From: DATAFF01 sp036257595 | Lineage (GTDB): Bacteria; Pseudomonadota; Alphaproteobacteria; Rhizobiales; Aestuariivirgaceae | Assembly: GCA_036257595.1 (NCBI GenBank) | Contig: DATAFF010000121.1 | Location: forward strand, 1-30,196 | Reading direction: 5' to 3' | DNA: 30,196 nt | Shown here: piece after piece, positions 16,489 to 24,171 of the stretch | Layout: every line of letters begins with the position of its first letter | Numbering within the stretch: position 1 is the stretch's first letter | The notes under the pieces: model-generated | Database searches by the model: none | Told to the model about the DNA's origin: nothing | The model's input: the letters and a program-made list of their open reading frames with translations, nothing else | Translations under genes and position numbers: made by a program

Positions 16489-17161
16489 GCTCACCCGCAT
16501 CCGGGTCGGTGGTCTCGAGCTCCTGGCCGATCTCAGTGGCGCGCTCCATGCCCCGGATTACCGGGCGCTGCTGGTGGCGGACCTGCATTTCGAGAAGGGC
16601 TCGAGCGGGGCGCGGCGGGGCGCTCACCTGCCGCCCTATGACACGCGCTCGACGCTCAAGACATTGATGGAGGCAATCGAGAGGCATCGCCCGGAGCGGC
16701 TGCTGGCGCTCGGCGATTCATTTCACGACCGCGCCGGTCCCGAGCGCCTCGACGAAATCGATCGGGCGGCCATCGGCACGCTCGGCAATGCGGTGGACGT
16801 GATGTGGATCACCGGCAATCACGACCCGGCGTTGCCGGCGAGCCTTGGCGGTCGCATCGCCGCGGAGATCGCACTTGGCCCGGTGATGCTCAGGCACGAG
16901 CCGCGGGCGGGCGCGACATGGGAGATCGCCGGTCATCTTCATCCGGTCGCTCAGATCACCCGGCGCGGTCGCAACCTCCGGCGCAAGTGCTTCATCGGCG
17001 ATGGCGGGCGGCTGGTGATGCCGGCGTTCGGCGCCTATACGGGCGGGCTCAATGTGCTGTCGGCGCCGTTCGGCGTGCTGTTCCCGGAGCGGCGCTTCCG
17101 CGTCTGGATGATCGGCGGACGGGCCATTCACGTCTTCCCGTCCGACCGGATCTCGCCGTGA
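16427..17161 (+). CDS. pdeM: Ligase-associated DNA damage response endonuclease PdeM (metallophosphoesterase)
   Basis: A calcineurin-like metallophosphoesterase of about 244 residues. VADLHFEKG is the first metal motif (DxH), GDSFHDR the second (GDxxxD-like), GNHDP the third (GNHD) and AGHLHPVAQ the last (GHxH). It is thought to act as a nuclease or phosphodiesterase together with the ligase-associated helicase and ligase. Family similarity begins at ELTRIRVGGLELLADLSG, around position 16490, where no ATG, GTG or TTG is in frame. The nearest upstream starts, ATG 16427 (GAGG 3 bases before) and ATG 16391, overlap the helicase by 62 to 98 bases; the true start is therefore uncertain. It converges on the DUF3429-like gene one base after its stop. 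Confidence 0.87.
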   Translation: MTPFSRKPPTNSSTKPCGSSELTRIRVGGLELLADLSGALHAPDYRALLVADLHFEKGSSGARRGAHLPPYDTRSTLKTLMEAIERHRPERLLALGDSFHDRAGPERLDEIDRAAIGTLGNAVDVMWITGNHDPALPASLGGRIAAEIALGPVMLRHEPRAGATWEIAGHLHPVAQITRRGRNLRRKCFIGDGGRLVMPAFGAYTGGLNVLSAPFGVLFPERRFRVWMIGGRAIHVFPSDRISP

Positions 17162-17162
17162 G

Positions 17163-17660
17163 TCAGCCGGCGATGACCCGGGTGAGGATGAGCATCACCG
17201 GGATGACGGCGAGCACGGTGAGGAGTGCCCGGAGGCGGCCAAACCAGAGCGGCAGGGCACCGCGATCGGCGCTCATCACGTCGGCCAGCGCCTGGATGAA
17301 AAGGGCGATGATGATCAGCGACAGGCCGATCGGCGGAGCGAGAAAGAAGGCTGCGAGGCCCAGCAGCACCGGCGCGGTGCCGCCAATCATCTCACGGGCG
17401 CGCTGTCGCTCGTTGACCGAGCCAAGCGCGACACCCCAGCGGATGCCGCCTAGGAAGGACAACATCAGCCCGCCATAGGCCAAAGCCACAGCGAGCGACT
17501 GACCCTCGGTCATGCCGATGCCGGTGAAAAAGCAAAGGGCGGCAATCCAGAACGGCAACGCTCCGGCAATCCCAAGCCAGAGCGCGGCGCGCGGAATGGT
17601 CTCCATCGCCGCGCTTTTATCCGATACTTCCGCGGGGTCAAGCATAGAAGGAGCGCTCAA
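17163..17660 (-). CDS. DUF3429-like small multi-pass membrane protein
   Basis: A 165-residue integral membrane protein with about five hydrophobic helices (near 26-46, 55-75, 93-107, 108-128 and 143-163). The phrases LGIAGALPFWIAAL and LSFLGGIRWGVAL are characteristic of the DUF3429 family, whose function is unknown. GGIRWG is the best conserved motif. The start at 17660 overlaps the stop of the PodJ-like gene as ATGA, so it is probably its co-translated partner; a second Met at residue 19, right before the first helix, is an alternative. It converges on pdeM with one base between the stops. The function cannot be inferred beyond an inner-membrane location. Confidence 0.82.
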   Translation of the reverse strand: MSAPSMLDPAEVSDKSAAMETIPRAALWLGIAGALPFWIAALCFFTGIGMTEGQSLAVALAYGGLMLSFLGGIRWGVALGSVNERQRAREMIGGTAPVLLGLAAFFLAPPIGLSLIIIALFIQALADVMSADRGALPLWFGRLRALLTVLAVIPVMLILTRVIAG

Positions 17661-20596
17661 CCGGCCTCCTGCAAGTGCTCGAGAAGCTCGGGCGAGACCA
17701 TGCCGTTCACCGGCAGGCCACGCCGCAATTGAAAGAGCCGGATGGCGTTGGCGGTGCGGTTGTCCATGGTGCTGTCGAGTTCACCGACGTTGAAGCCGAG
17801 GCGGGACAGGATCGTCTTGGTGCGCCGGATCATCTCGTCGTGGCTCAATGGTCCGATCGGTGCCTGGACGGACGGCCTCTTCGGGACCCAATCCGAGTTG
17901 GACACCGAAACGAGATTGGCATCGCGGAGCTGTTCCTTGGGGCGGAACGCGGCGGCACGGCGAACCGCTGCCTCGCCATCGCGGCGCGGAAGCGTCGCCC
18001 GCAGCACTTCGACCCGGGCCTTGGCATCGGCATCCCCTTGAGCGGCGGCAACGGCATACCAGTGGGTGGCTTCGGTCGCGTTGCGCGCCACGCCCAGGCC
18101 ACGCTCATAGAGGATCGCCAGATTGAACTGGCTGTCCTTCAAGCCTTGCAGGGCCGCCTCCCTGAACCATCTGGCGGCAGCCGTCATGTCGATGGCGTGG
18201 CCGCTGCTGCCGGACAGCAGAACGGCGAGATTGTGCATGGCGCGGATATTGCCCTGCATTGCCGCCTGCTCGTAAAAGCGACCAGCCCTGGCAGCATCGC
18301 GCGCAACGCCACTGCCGCGCTCATAGAGCGTCGCCAGGCGGTATTGCGCCGGGGCAAGACCTTTGGCGGCAGCGCGCTCGAACCAGCGCGCCGCCTCAGC
18401 CTCGTCCTTGCCGACCTCGCGGCCCTCGAGAAACTTGCTTGCCACCACGAAAGCGGCGTCGCGGTCACCCGATTTGGCGGCCTCCCACAGAGCGTCGGTA
18501 ATCCCTTCCGGAGCCTTGTCGATCCTGACGGGGCCCCTTGATGCGGGTGCGTTGGATAGAGAGCCGGTGGCGATCGTGTCCAGCACCTCGTTGGCCGTGG
18601 TCTTGCCGGTGGTCGCGGGCGAACGGTCCGGCTCGGGAAGCTTGGGCACGGCCGATGGCGGCACCGGCACCGAGGGCGGCGTCGCTGCGGGTGCCGGGGT
18701 TGCGGTTCCGACGGCAGGCGCCGCAGCCGGAGGTGCGGTCTTGTGGAGCGCCAGCTCGCGGGTACCGATGGCATAGGCCGAGGCCATGGCAAGGAGCACG
18801 AGCCCGGCCATCAGCAGGCGACGGCGCATGCCGGAGACGGGCGGTGCGGCATCGCCGGTCGGCTGAGCGGGCGTCTTGTCCCGCGCGATGCGCAAGCGCG
18901 ACCACAGGCCCGGCGATATATCGGGGCGACTGCGGCGGCCTCCGACGGGCGGCTGAGCAGCCATCGCGGCGCGCCGGGCTGCGGCGATGAAGTCATGACG
19001 CATGGCGGCAGCCTGCACACCGTCAGGACGCGTCGTGGAAATTCCTGGCTCCACATGCTCGGCGCTGAAGCTTTCAGGCGGCGAGGGCTGTCTCTCCGGC
19101 CAGCCGGCAAGCGGCGGCAGGCGGAAATCGGCGAGCGGTGCGGCCGGCTGGGGCTGGCCTTGCGCCGCGAGATGGGCCCTGACCGCTTGTTGCCAGGTCA
19201 TCGAGCGTGCGGTGGTCGGCCCCGGCTGAACAAGGGCGGGCTCGGCCGCGGCCGGCTCGGAAGCAGGCTCAGCCACGGCAGGGCCCGGCGCCGGTTCCGA
19301 TACCGGGCCGCGGGCTTCGAGCTCGGCGAGCTTGGCGACGATCTGCTCCAGCGTCTCATGGACGGCCGACAATGTCTCCCGGCTGCGCTGATCGGCCTGG
19401 GCGCTGGTGGCACGCACCGCCTCGAGGCCCTCCTGCAGCGCCTGGAGCTCGGGGGAGGCGGCGGCGGCCGTCGGGGCATATTGGGCGAAGACACCATGGG
19501 CGACGCGGGCCGCGACCTTCTCGGCCACGGTCGACATCTCGGCACGGCCCTCCTCCAAGGCACGATAAAGCTGGCCCATGGCATTTTCGAGCGTTGCCAG
19601 GTGGCCGACGCGCCCCTCGACAGTGACGATTCGTTCGGTGAACTGGGCAATCTGGCGATGCAGGGCGTCGAGCATCTGGCCTTGCGGGCTGTCGCTTGCA
19701 CCGAGGCCGTGGATCGCCTCCTGCAGCAGATGCTGCTGCTCGAGAGTCTGGCGCAGGCCGAGGTCGAGGCCGTCGATCCGGCGTTCGAGCGCCACGAGAT
19801 CGGGACCGCGCGGGTGACCAAGCTGGCTCACCAGCTGGTCGACCGTCTGGCCGAGCAGCCGCAGGTCGCGGTCGCTGGCGGTTTCGGTCTTGATGTCATC
19901 GAAGCGCTGATTGAGGCTTTCGACCTCAACGGCAAGCCGCTGCAGCTCAGGCGGGACGGTGGCTCGCTCGCCAAGCTCGCCGAGCCGCTGCTGAAGGCTT
20001 CGCAGGGCATCGCGGGTGCGCCGCTCGCTGACTTCGAGATGATCAACAATGTTGCGCAAAGCCAGCTCGAGGGCGGCATGGGCCGGCTCAGGCTGCGGCG
20101 CGGCAGGCAGCGCTGCCTCCTCGGCCAGCTCGGTCAGCTCGCGGCCAAGCCCATCGATGCGGCCGAGGATCTCCTCGATCGTGTCGCTGGTGCGCTGCTC
20201 GTGACGTTCGAGGCGGTCGAAAATGGCGCGGACCGTCTGATCCGGGGTCCCAAACGGCGTCCGCGGGCCTGGCATGAAGCGGTCGACCGCGGTCTCCTGC
20301 TCACCCTCGGTGAGGGCGTTGAGCTTGTGGGCAAGGCTGTCGAGCCTTTCCGCCATCTCGCCGGAATCTGCCGGGCGGCCGCGGGTCCCGGAGCGGCGGC
20401 GGGAATCCGCCGGGGAAGGGATGCGGCGCCGTGACACGGGCAGCGGCTGCGGCGGATCGTCCTCCTCGGACTGGTCGAGAATGACTGCATTGAGCCAGGC
20501 GCCGAGCGTCATGCCGGCCCGGCGGGCAGCTTCCTTGGCAGCCTCGCGGGTTTCCGCGTCGATGCCCTTCACGCTCCACGGGATTCCCGGCTTCAT
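17657..20596 (-). CDS. PodJ-like polarity protein: coiled coil, one membrane segment, Sel1 repeats and peptidoglycan-binding domain
   Basis: A 979-residue modular protein. Residues 1-45 (IPWSVKGIDAETREAAKEAA, then GAWLNAVI) look like a ribbon-helix-helix-type segment. Residues about 90-430 are Glu/Gln/Leu-rich coiled coil. A Pro/Ala-rich linker leads to a single membrane helix (about 591-611, LLMAGLVLLAMASAYAIG) after basic RRR. Another Pro/Ala linker is followed by about four Sel1-like repeats (about 695-860; WFERAAAKGLAPAQYRLATL is typical). Residues 918-979 form a PG-binding-1 domain (LSRLGFNVGELD, AIRLFQLRRGLPVNG). This order matches Caulobacter PodJ, a polar scaffold with a cytoplasmic coiled coil and periplasmic Sel1/PG-binding part. 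It is the first gene of a unit with the DUF3429-like gene. CtrA-like and GANTC sites upstream suggest cell-cycle control. Confidence 0.87.
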   Translation of the reverse strand: MKPGIPWSVKGIDAETREAAKEAARRAGMTLGAWLNAVILDQSEEDDPPQPLPVSRRRIPSPADSRRRSGTRGRPADSGEMAERLDSLAHKLNALTEGEQETAVDRFMPGPRTPFGTPDQTVRAIFDRLERHEQRTSDTIEEILGRIDGLGRELTELAEEAALPAAPQPEPAHAALELALRNIVDHLEVSERRTRDALRSLQQRLGELGERATVPPELQRLAVEVESLNQRFDDIKTETASDRDLRLLGQTVDQLVSQLGHPRGPDLVALERRIDGLDLGLRQTLEQQHLLQEAIHGLGASDSPQGQMLDALHRQIAQFTERIVTVEGRVGHLATLENAMGQLYRALEEGRAEMSTVAEKVAARVAHGVFAQYAPTAAAASPELQALQEGLEAVRATSAQADQRSRETLSAVHETLEQIVAKLAELEARGPVSEPAPGPAVAEPASEPAAAEPALVQPGPTTARSMTWQQAVRAHLAAQGQPQPAAPLADFRLPPLAGWPERQPSPPESFSAEHVEPGISTTRPDGVQAAAMRHDFIAAARRAAMAAQPPVGGRRSRPDISPGLWSRLRIARDKTPAQPTGDAAPPVSGMRRRLLMAGLVLLAMASAYAIGTRELALHKTAPPAAAPAVGTATPAPAATPPSVPVPPSAVPKLPEPDRSPATTGKTTANEVLDTIATGSLSNAPASRGPVRIDKAPEGITDALWEAAKSGDRDAAFVVASKFLEGREVGKDEAEAARWFERAAAKGLAPAQYRLATLYERGSGVARDAARAGRFYEQAAMQGNIRAMHNLAVLLSGSSGHAIDMTAAARWFREAALQGLKDSQFNLAILYERGLGVARNATEATHWYAVAAAQGDADAKARVEVLRATLPRRDGEAAVRRAAAFRPKEQLRDANLVSVSNSDWVPKRPSVQAPIGPLSHDEMIRRTKTILSRLGFNVGELDSTMDNRTANAIRLFQLRRGLPVNGMVSPELLEHLQEAG

Positions 20597-20869
20597 CCGA
20601 GCTGTCTTTCCATGTCAAGTCCCCCGACCCGCATCACACACCAGCGACTCGCGTTGCGTCGATTTTTCACCGCCGCGGTGTTGGTCAATTGGTTAAGGGG
20701 TTTGGTAAACATTCCGTTAAGTGGCCCCCCAAGGGGGCTTGAAATCTGCGCGGGAACGTCGCATGACCGTCACAAAAGATGACCCCAGCGTCATCGATCC
20801 ACCCATGCGCTGCAAGGCGCGACCGACCGGCAGGATCAGTCACGCCTTCCGCCAATCGACAGGGACAAG
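20597..20869. promoter_or_regulatory. Divergent promoter region between podJ-like and MerR genes, with CtrA-like and GANTC sites
   Basis: This 273-bp gap is visibly richer in A/T near 20660-20720. On the minus strand, TTAA (20717-20720), seven bases and TTTAC (20705-20709) match the CtrA consensus TTAA-N7-TTAAC at all but one base. A second half-site, TTAACCAA, is at 20689-20696. GACTC, a CcrM methylation motif, is at 20646-20650. All lie 50-125 bases before the podJ-like start. A hairpin GCCCCC-CAA-GGGGGC is at 20724-20738. The MerR ATG is preceded by AGGG. I cannot identify the MerR operator with confidence. Confidence 0.45.
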
Positions 20870-21307
20870 ATGAAAAACGAGACTCAGGACCGGCCCGGTC
20901 GTGACCGGACCTATTCGATCACCGACCTATGCCGGGAATTCAACGTCACGCCACGGACTTTGCGGTTCTACGAGCAAAAGGGGCTGCTGGCGCCGGCACG
21001 GCGCGGCTGGACGCGGTTGTTCAGCTACCGAGACCGCGCCCGCCTCCAGCTGATCCTGCGCGGCAAGCGGGTTGGCTTTGCCCTGGAAGAGATCAAGGAA
21101 ATGCTCGATCTCTACAATCTCAAGGACGGTCAGCTGACCCAGCTCCGCGTCGCATCAACCAAGCTCAAGGACCGGCTGGTCGGGCTGAAGGAGCAGCGCC
21201 ACGAGATCGAGCAGGCGATTGCCGAGCTCGAGCGCACATGCCATATCGTCGACGGCATGCTGAAGGAACGCGAGACGGCGTTGCCACTCAAAACGGCAGC
21301 GCGGTAG
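20870..21307 (+). CDS. MerR-family transcriptional regulator of fatty-acid degradation operon
   Basis: A 145-residue MerR-type regulator. The N-terminal winged helix-turn-helix (about 14-82) has YSITDLCREFNVTPRTLRFY, EQKGLLAP and a LILRGKRVGFALEEIKEML stretch, all standard for the family. A long coiled dimerisation helix follows (about 95-130), and there is no Cys-based metal site, so it is not a metal sensor. In alphaproteobacteria, MerR proteins of the LiuR type control branched-chain amino-acid and fatty-acid breakdown (family knowledge); this position, 23 bp before an acyl-CoA dehydrogenase on the same strand, supports local regulation of beta-oxidation. The ligand is probably an acyl-CoA, but that is inferred. 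Confidence 0.88.
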   Translation: MKNETQDRPGRDRTYSITDLCREFNVTPRTLRFYEQKGLLAPARRGWTRLFSYRDRARLQLILRGKRVGFALEEIKEMLDLYNLKDGQLTQLRVASTKLKDRLVGLKEQRHEIEQAIAELERTCHIVDGMLKERETALPLKTAAR

Positions 21308-21330
21308 CCAATCGGGGAAGAAGGTCGCCA

Positions 21331-22488
21331 ATGTCGGTCCTCGGTCTGCCAAAACCATCCTGGATGACCGAGGAACTCGACATGCTGGCGGACCAGTCGC
21401 GCCGGTTCTTCGAGACCGAGTGCCAGCCGCATTACGAGCTCTGGGAGAAGCAAGGGCAGGTCGACCGCGAGATCTGGTCGAAGGCGGGCGCGCTCGGGCT
21501 GCTCGGCGCCGAGGTGCCGGAGGCCTATGGCGGACCGGGCGGCAGCTTTGCCCATGATGCGGTGATCACCTTCGAGGCCAACCGCGCCGGCATCGATGGC
21601 TGGGGCGGGCCGCTGCACAATGCGATCGTCATTCCCTACATCGTCCATTATGGCTCGGAGGAGCAGAAGCAGCGATGGCTGCCGAAGCTCGTCTCGGGGG
21701 AGTCGATCGGAGCGATTGCCATGACCGAGCCGTCGGGCGGCTCGGACCTGCAGAACGTCAGGACGCAGGCGCGGCGCGACGGCAACCATTATGTTATCCG
21801 GGGCGCCAAAACCTTCATCACCAATGGCGCGACAGCCGACCTTATCGTCACCGTCACCAAGACCGATCCGACCCAGGGCGCCAAGGGAATCTCGCTGTTC
21901 GTCATCGAGCCGAGCGAGGTCGAAGGATTTCGGCGCGGCCGCAAGCTCGACAAGATCGGGTTGAAGGCGAACGACACCTCGGAGCTGTTCTTCGACGACG
22001 TCAGGGTGCGTGCCGATGCCCTGCTCGGTCCGGAGGAGGGCCAGGGTTTCATTCAGCTGATGCAGCAGCTGCCGCAGGAGCGGCTGCTGATCGCGATCTA
22101 CGCGATGGCGCGTATCGAGCGGGCGCTCAGCGTGACGCTGCCCTATGTCAAGGAGCGCAAAGCCTTCGGCCAACGCATCATCGATTTTCAGAACAGCCAG
22201 TTCGAGCTTGCCGACTGCAAGACCGAGGCGGTAATGGCGCGGGTGTTCATCGACCATTGCATCGAGCGTCATCTCAGCGGCAGTCTCGACACCGCCACAG
22301 CGTCGATGGCGAAGTACCGGCTCACCGATCTGCAATGCACGATCATCGACCGCTGTCTGCAGCTGTTCGGCGGCTATGGCTATATGAACGAGTTCCCGAT
22401 CGCCCGGATGTATCGCGACGCCAGAGTGGAGCGCATCTATGGCGGCACCAACGAGATCATGAAGCTTGTGATTGCCCGCAGCTTGTGA
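21331..22488 (+). CDS. Acyl-CoA dehydrogenase (FAD), first step of beta-oxidation
   Basis: A 385-residue acyl-CoA dehydrogenase of standard length. FAD/substrate signatures are IGAIAMTEPSGGSDLQ near 129-144 and KTFITNGATAD near 160-170. The C-terminal domain has QLFGGYGYMNE, and YGGTNEIMK places the catalytic base at Glu375, the position used by medium- and short-chain enzymes. It oxidises acyl-CoA to trans-2-enoyl-CoA and passes electrons to ETF. Similarity leans towards the long-chain group (remembered), but chain length cannot be fixed. The start at 21331 has GAAGG about 8 bases upstream; the frame is open further left through the MerR gene but that part is not coding. The thiolase follows after 7 bases. 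Confidence 0.92.
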   Translation: MSVLGLPKPSWMTEELDMLADQSRRFFETECQPHYELWEKQGQVDREIWSKAGALGLLGAEVPEAYGGPGGSFAHDAVITFEANRAGIDGWGGPLHNAIVIPYIVHYGSEEQKQRWLPKLVSGESIGAIAMTEPSGGSDLQNVRTQARRDGNHYVIRGAKTFITNGATADLIVTVTKTDPTQGAKGISLFVIEPSEVEGFRRGRKLDKIGLKANDTSELFFDDVRVRADALLGPEEGQGFIQLMQQLPQERLLIAIYAMARIERALSVTLPYVKERKAFGQRIIDFQNSQFELADCKTEAVMARVFIDHCIERHLSGSLDTATASMAKYRLTDLQCTIIDRCLQLFGGYGYMNEFPIARMYRDARVERIYGGTNEIMKLVIARSL

Positions 22489-22495
22489 GAGCCCG

Positions 22496-23704
22496 ATGAC
22501 CGACTGCTTCATCTTCGACCATGTGCGCACGCCGCGCGGCCGCGGCAAGCCCGACGGGGCGCTGCATACCGTAACATCGCTCGAGCTCGCGACCCAGGCG
22601 CTGAGCGCCATCCGCGACCGGAGCGAGCTCGACAGCGCAACGATTGACGATGTGGTGCTCGGCTGTGTCGATCCGGTGGGCGAGGCGGGGGGCGACATCG
22701 CCCGGGCGGCGGCGCTCAATGCCGGCTTCGATGAGAAGGTGCCGGGAATCCAGGTGAACCGCTTCTGCGCTTCCGGCCTCGATGCGGTCAATCTCGCCGC
22801 CTCGCAGGTGATGGCCGGACAAAATATGATGACGATCGGCGGCGGCGTCGAGTCGATGAGCCGCGTCGGGATCGGTGCCTCGGGGGGCGCCTGGCCGTCG
22901 GATCCGACGCTGGCGCTCAAGGCCTATTACGTGCCCCAGGGCATCTCCGCCGATCTCATCGCGACCAAATATGGCTTCTCGCGCAGCGACGTCGACAGCT
23001 ATGCGGTGCTGAGCCAGACGCGGGCGGCGCAATCCTGGTCGAGCGGGCATTTCCTCGGGTCGCTGGTGCCGGTCGTCGATCAGAACGGCCTGAGGCTGCT
23101 CGATCGCGACGAGCATATGCGGCCCGACACCACGATGCAGTCGCTGGGCGCGCTCAAGCCTTCCTTCACCGAGCTCGGCGAAACCTATGGATTCGACCAG
23201 GTGGCGATCCAGCGCTACCCGGAGATCGAAACGATCGACCATGTCCATCATGCCGGCAATTCCTCTGGCATCGTCGACGGCGCCGCGGCGGTGCTGCTCG
23301 GTTCGGCGGAAGGCGGGAAACGCAGCGGCCTGAGGCCCCGGGCGCGCATCCGCGCCTTCGCCAATATCGGATCCGAGCCCTCGATCATGCTGACCGGGCC
23401 AGCCGACGTCACCCGCAAGGTGCTCGAGCGGGCCGGCATGACGCTTGGCGATATTGACCTGTTCGAGATCAACGAGGCGTTCGCCGCCGTGGTGCTGCGC
23501 TACGCACAGGATCTCGAGCTCGATCTCGACAAGGTGAATGTGGCGGGCGGCGCCATCGCCATGGGACATCCGCTCGGGGCCACGGGCGCCATGATCCTGG
23601 GTACGGTGCTGGACGAGCTCGAGCGGCGCAATCTCGCCTCGGCGCTGGTCACGCTGTGCATCGGGGCGGGAATGGGAACTGCAACCATCATCGAGAGGGT
23701 CTGA
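22496..23704 (+). CDS. Acetyl-CoA C-acyltransferase (thiolase)
   Basis: A 402-residue thiolase of normal length. The acylated nucleophile is Cys91 in NRFCASGLDAVN. His358 lies in GGAIAMGHPLGATGA and the second active-site Cys388 in LCIGAGMGTA. It cleaves 3-ketoacyl-CoA into acetyl-CoA and a shortened acyl-CoA, the last step of the cycle whose other enzymes are encoded on both sides. The start at 22496 is chosen because TDCFIFDHVRTPRG is the normal thiolase beginning; an in-frame ATG at 22472 would overlap the dehydrogenase gene. Its TGA overlaps the cupin ATG by one base (TGATG). Confidence 0.93.
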   Translation: MTDCFIFDHVRTPRGRGKPDGALHTVTSLELATQALSAIRDRSELDSATIDDVVLGCVDPVGEAGGDIARAAALNAGFDEKVPGIQVNRFCASGLDAVNLAASQVMAGQNMMTIGGGVESMSRVGIGASGGAWPSDPTLALKAYYVPQGISADLIATKYGFSRSDVDSYAVLSQTRAAQSWSSGHFLGSLVPVVDQNGLRLLDRDEHMRPDTTMQSLGALKPSFTELGETYGFDQVAIQRYPEIETIDHVHHAGNSSGIVDGAAAVLLGSAEGGKRSGLRPRARIRAFANIGSEPSIMLTGPADVTRKVLERAGMTLGDIDLFEINEAFAAVVLRYAQDLELDLDKVNVAGGAIAMGHPLGATGAMILGTVLDELERRNLASALVTLCIGAGMGTATIIERV

Positions 23705-24162
23705 TGCCGAAGATCGATCTCAGCGCGGTACCGGAGACCAGCGGGTCGGGCTACCCCGCCCCGTTCCGCGACCTGGTGATCGGGCGCCACTCCAAGGCGA
23801 TGGGCGATGTCGGCGGCCTGACGCAATTCGGCGTCAAGCTGGTGAGGCTCGAGCCGGGTGCCGCCTCGTCGCAGCGCCATTGGCACGAGGCGGAGGACGA
23901 ATTCGTCTATATGCTCGAAGGCGAGCTGGTGCTGGTCGAATCGGATGGCGAGACCGCGATGGCTCCGGGCGATGCGGCAGCGTTTCCCGCGGGTGTCGCC
24001 AATGGCCATCACCTGGTCAATCGGACGAGCCGGGATGCAACATTTCTGGTGGTCGGAACGCGGGCATCGCGCGAGCGCTGCCATTATCCCGACATCGACC
24101 TGATGTTCGTCGCCGACGATGTCGGCGAGCGCTACACCAACCGCTCCGGCGACGCATATTGA
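23704..24162 (+). CDS. Cupin-domain protein
   Basis: A 152-residue single-domain cupin. The first metal-binding motif is RHWHEAEDEFVYMLEGE with His59, His61 and a following Glu; the second has PGDAAAFPAG and NGHHLVN with His102/103. It probably binds a divalent metal. No catalytic assignment is possible: such proteins include isomerases, dioxygenases and small-molecule sensors. It overlaps the thiolase stop (TGATG) and precedes the beta-oxidation multifunctional gene by 9 bases, so it is co-expressed with fatty-acid breakdown. The frame is open upstream inside the thiolase gene, but 23704 gives the natural coupled start. Confidence 0.82.
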   Translation: MPKIDLSAVPETSGSGYPAPFRDLVIGRHSKAMGDVGGLTQFGVKLVRLEPGAASSQRHWHEAEDEFVYMLEGELVLVESDGETAMAPGDAAAFPAGVANGHHLVNRTSRDATFLVVGTRASRERCHYPDIDLMFVADDVGERYTNRSGDAY

Positions 24163-24171
24163 GAGCTTGTC

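Noticed and set aside
18743..20434. A 563-residue plus-strand frame opposite the podJ-like gene
   Set aside because: The minus strand encodes recognisable coiled-coil, membrane, Sel1 and PG-binding parts; the plus-strand product has no motif and only mirrors codon bias.
20724..20738. Hairpin GCCCCC-CAA-GGGGGC as an intrinsic terminator
   Set aside because: It has a 6-bp stem, no T-run, and lies between divergent genes where no terminator is needed.
20753..20757. GGAAC upstream of the MerR gene as an EcfG -35
   Set aside because: The bases 16-17 positions downstream are an A-run with no GTT.
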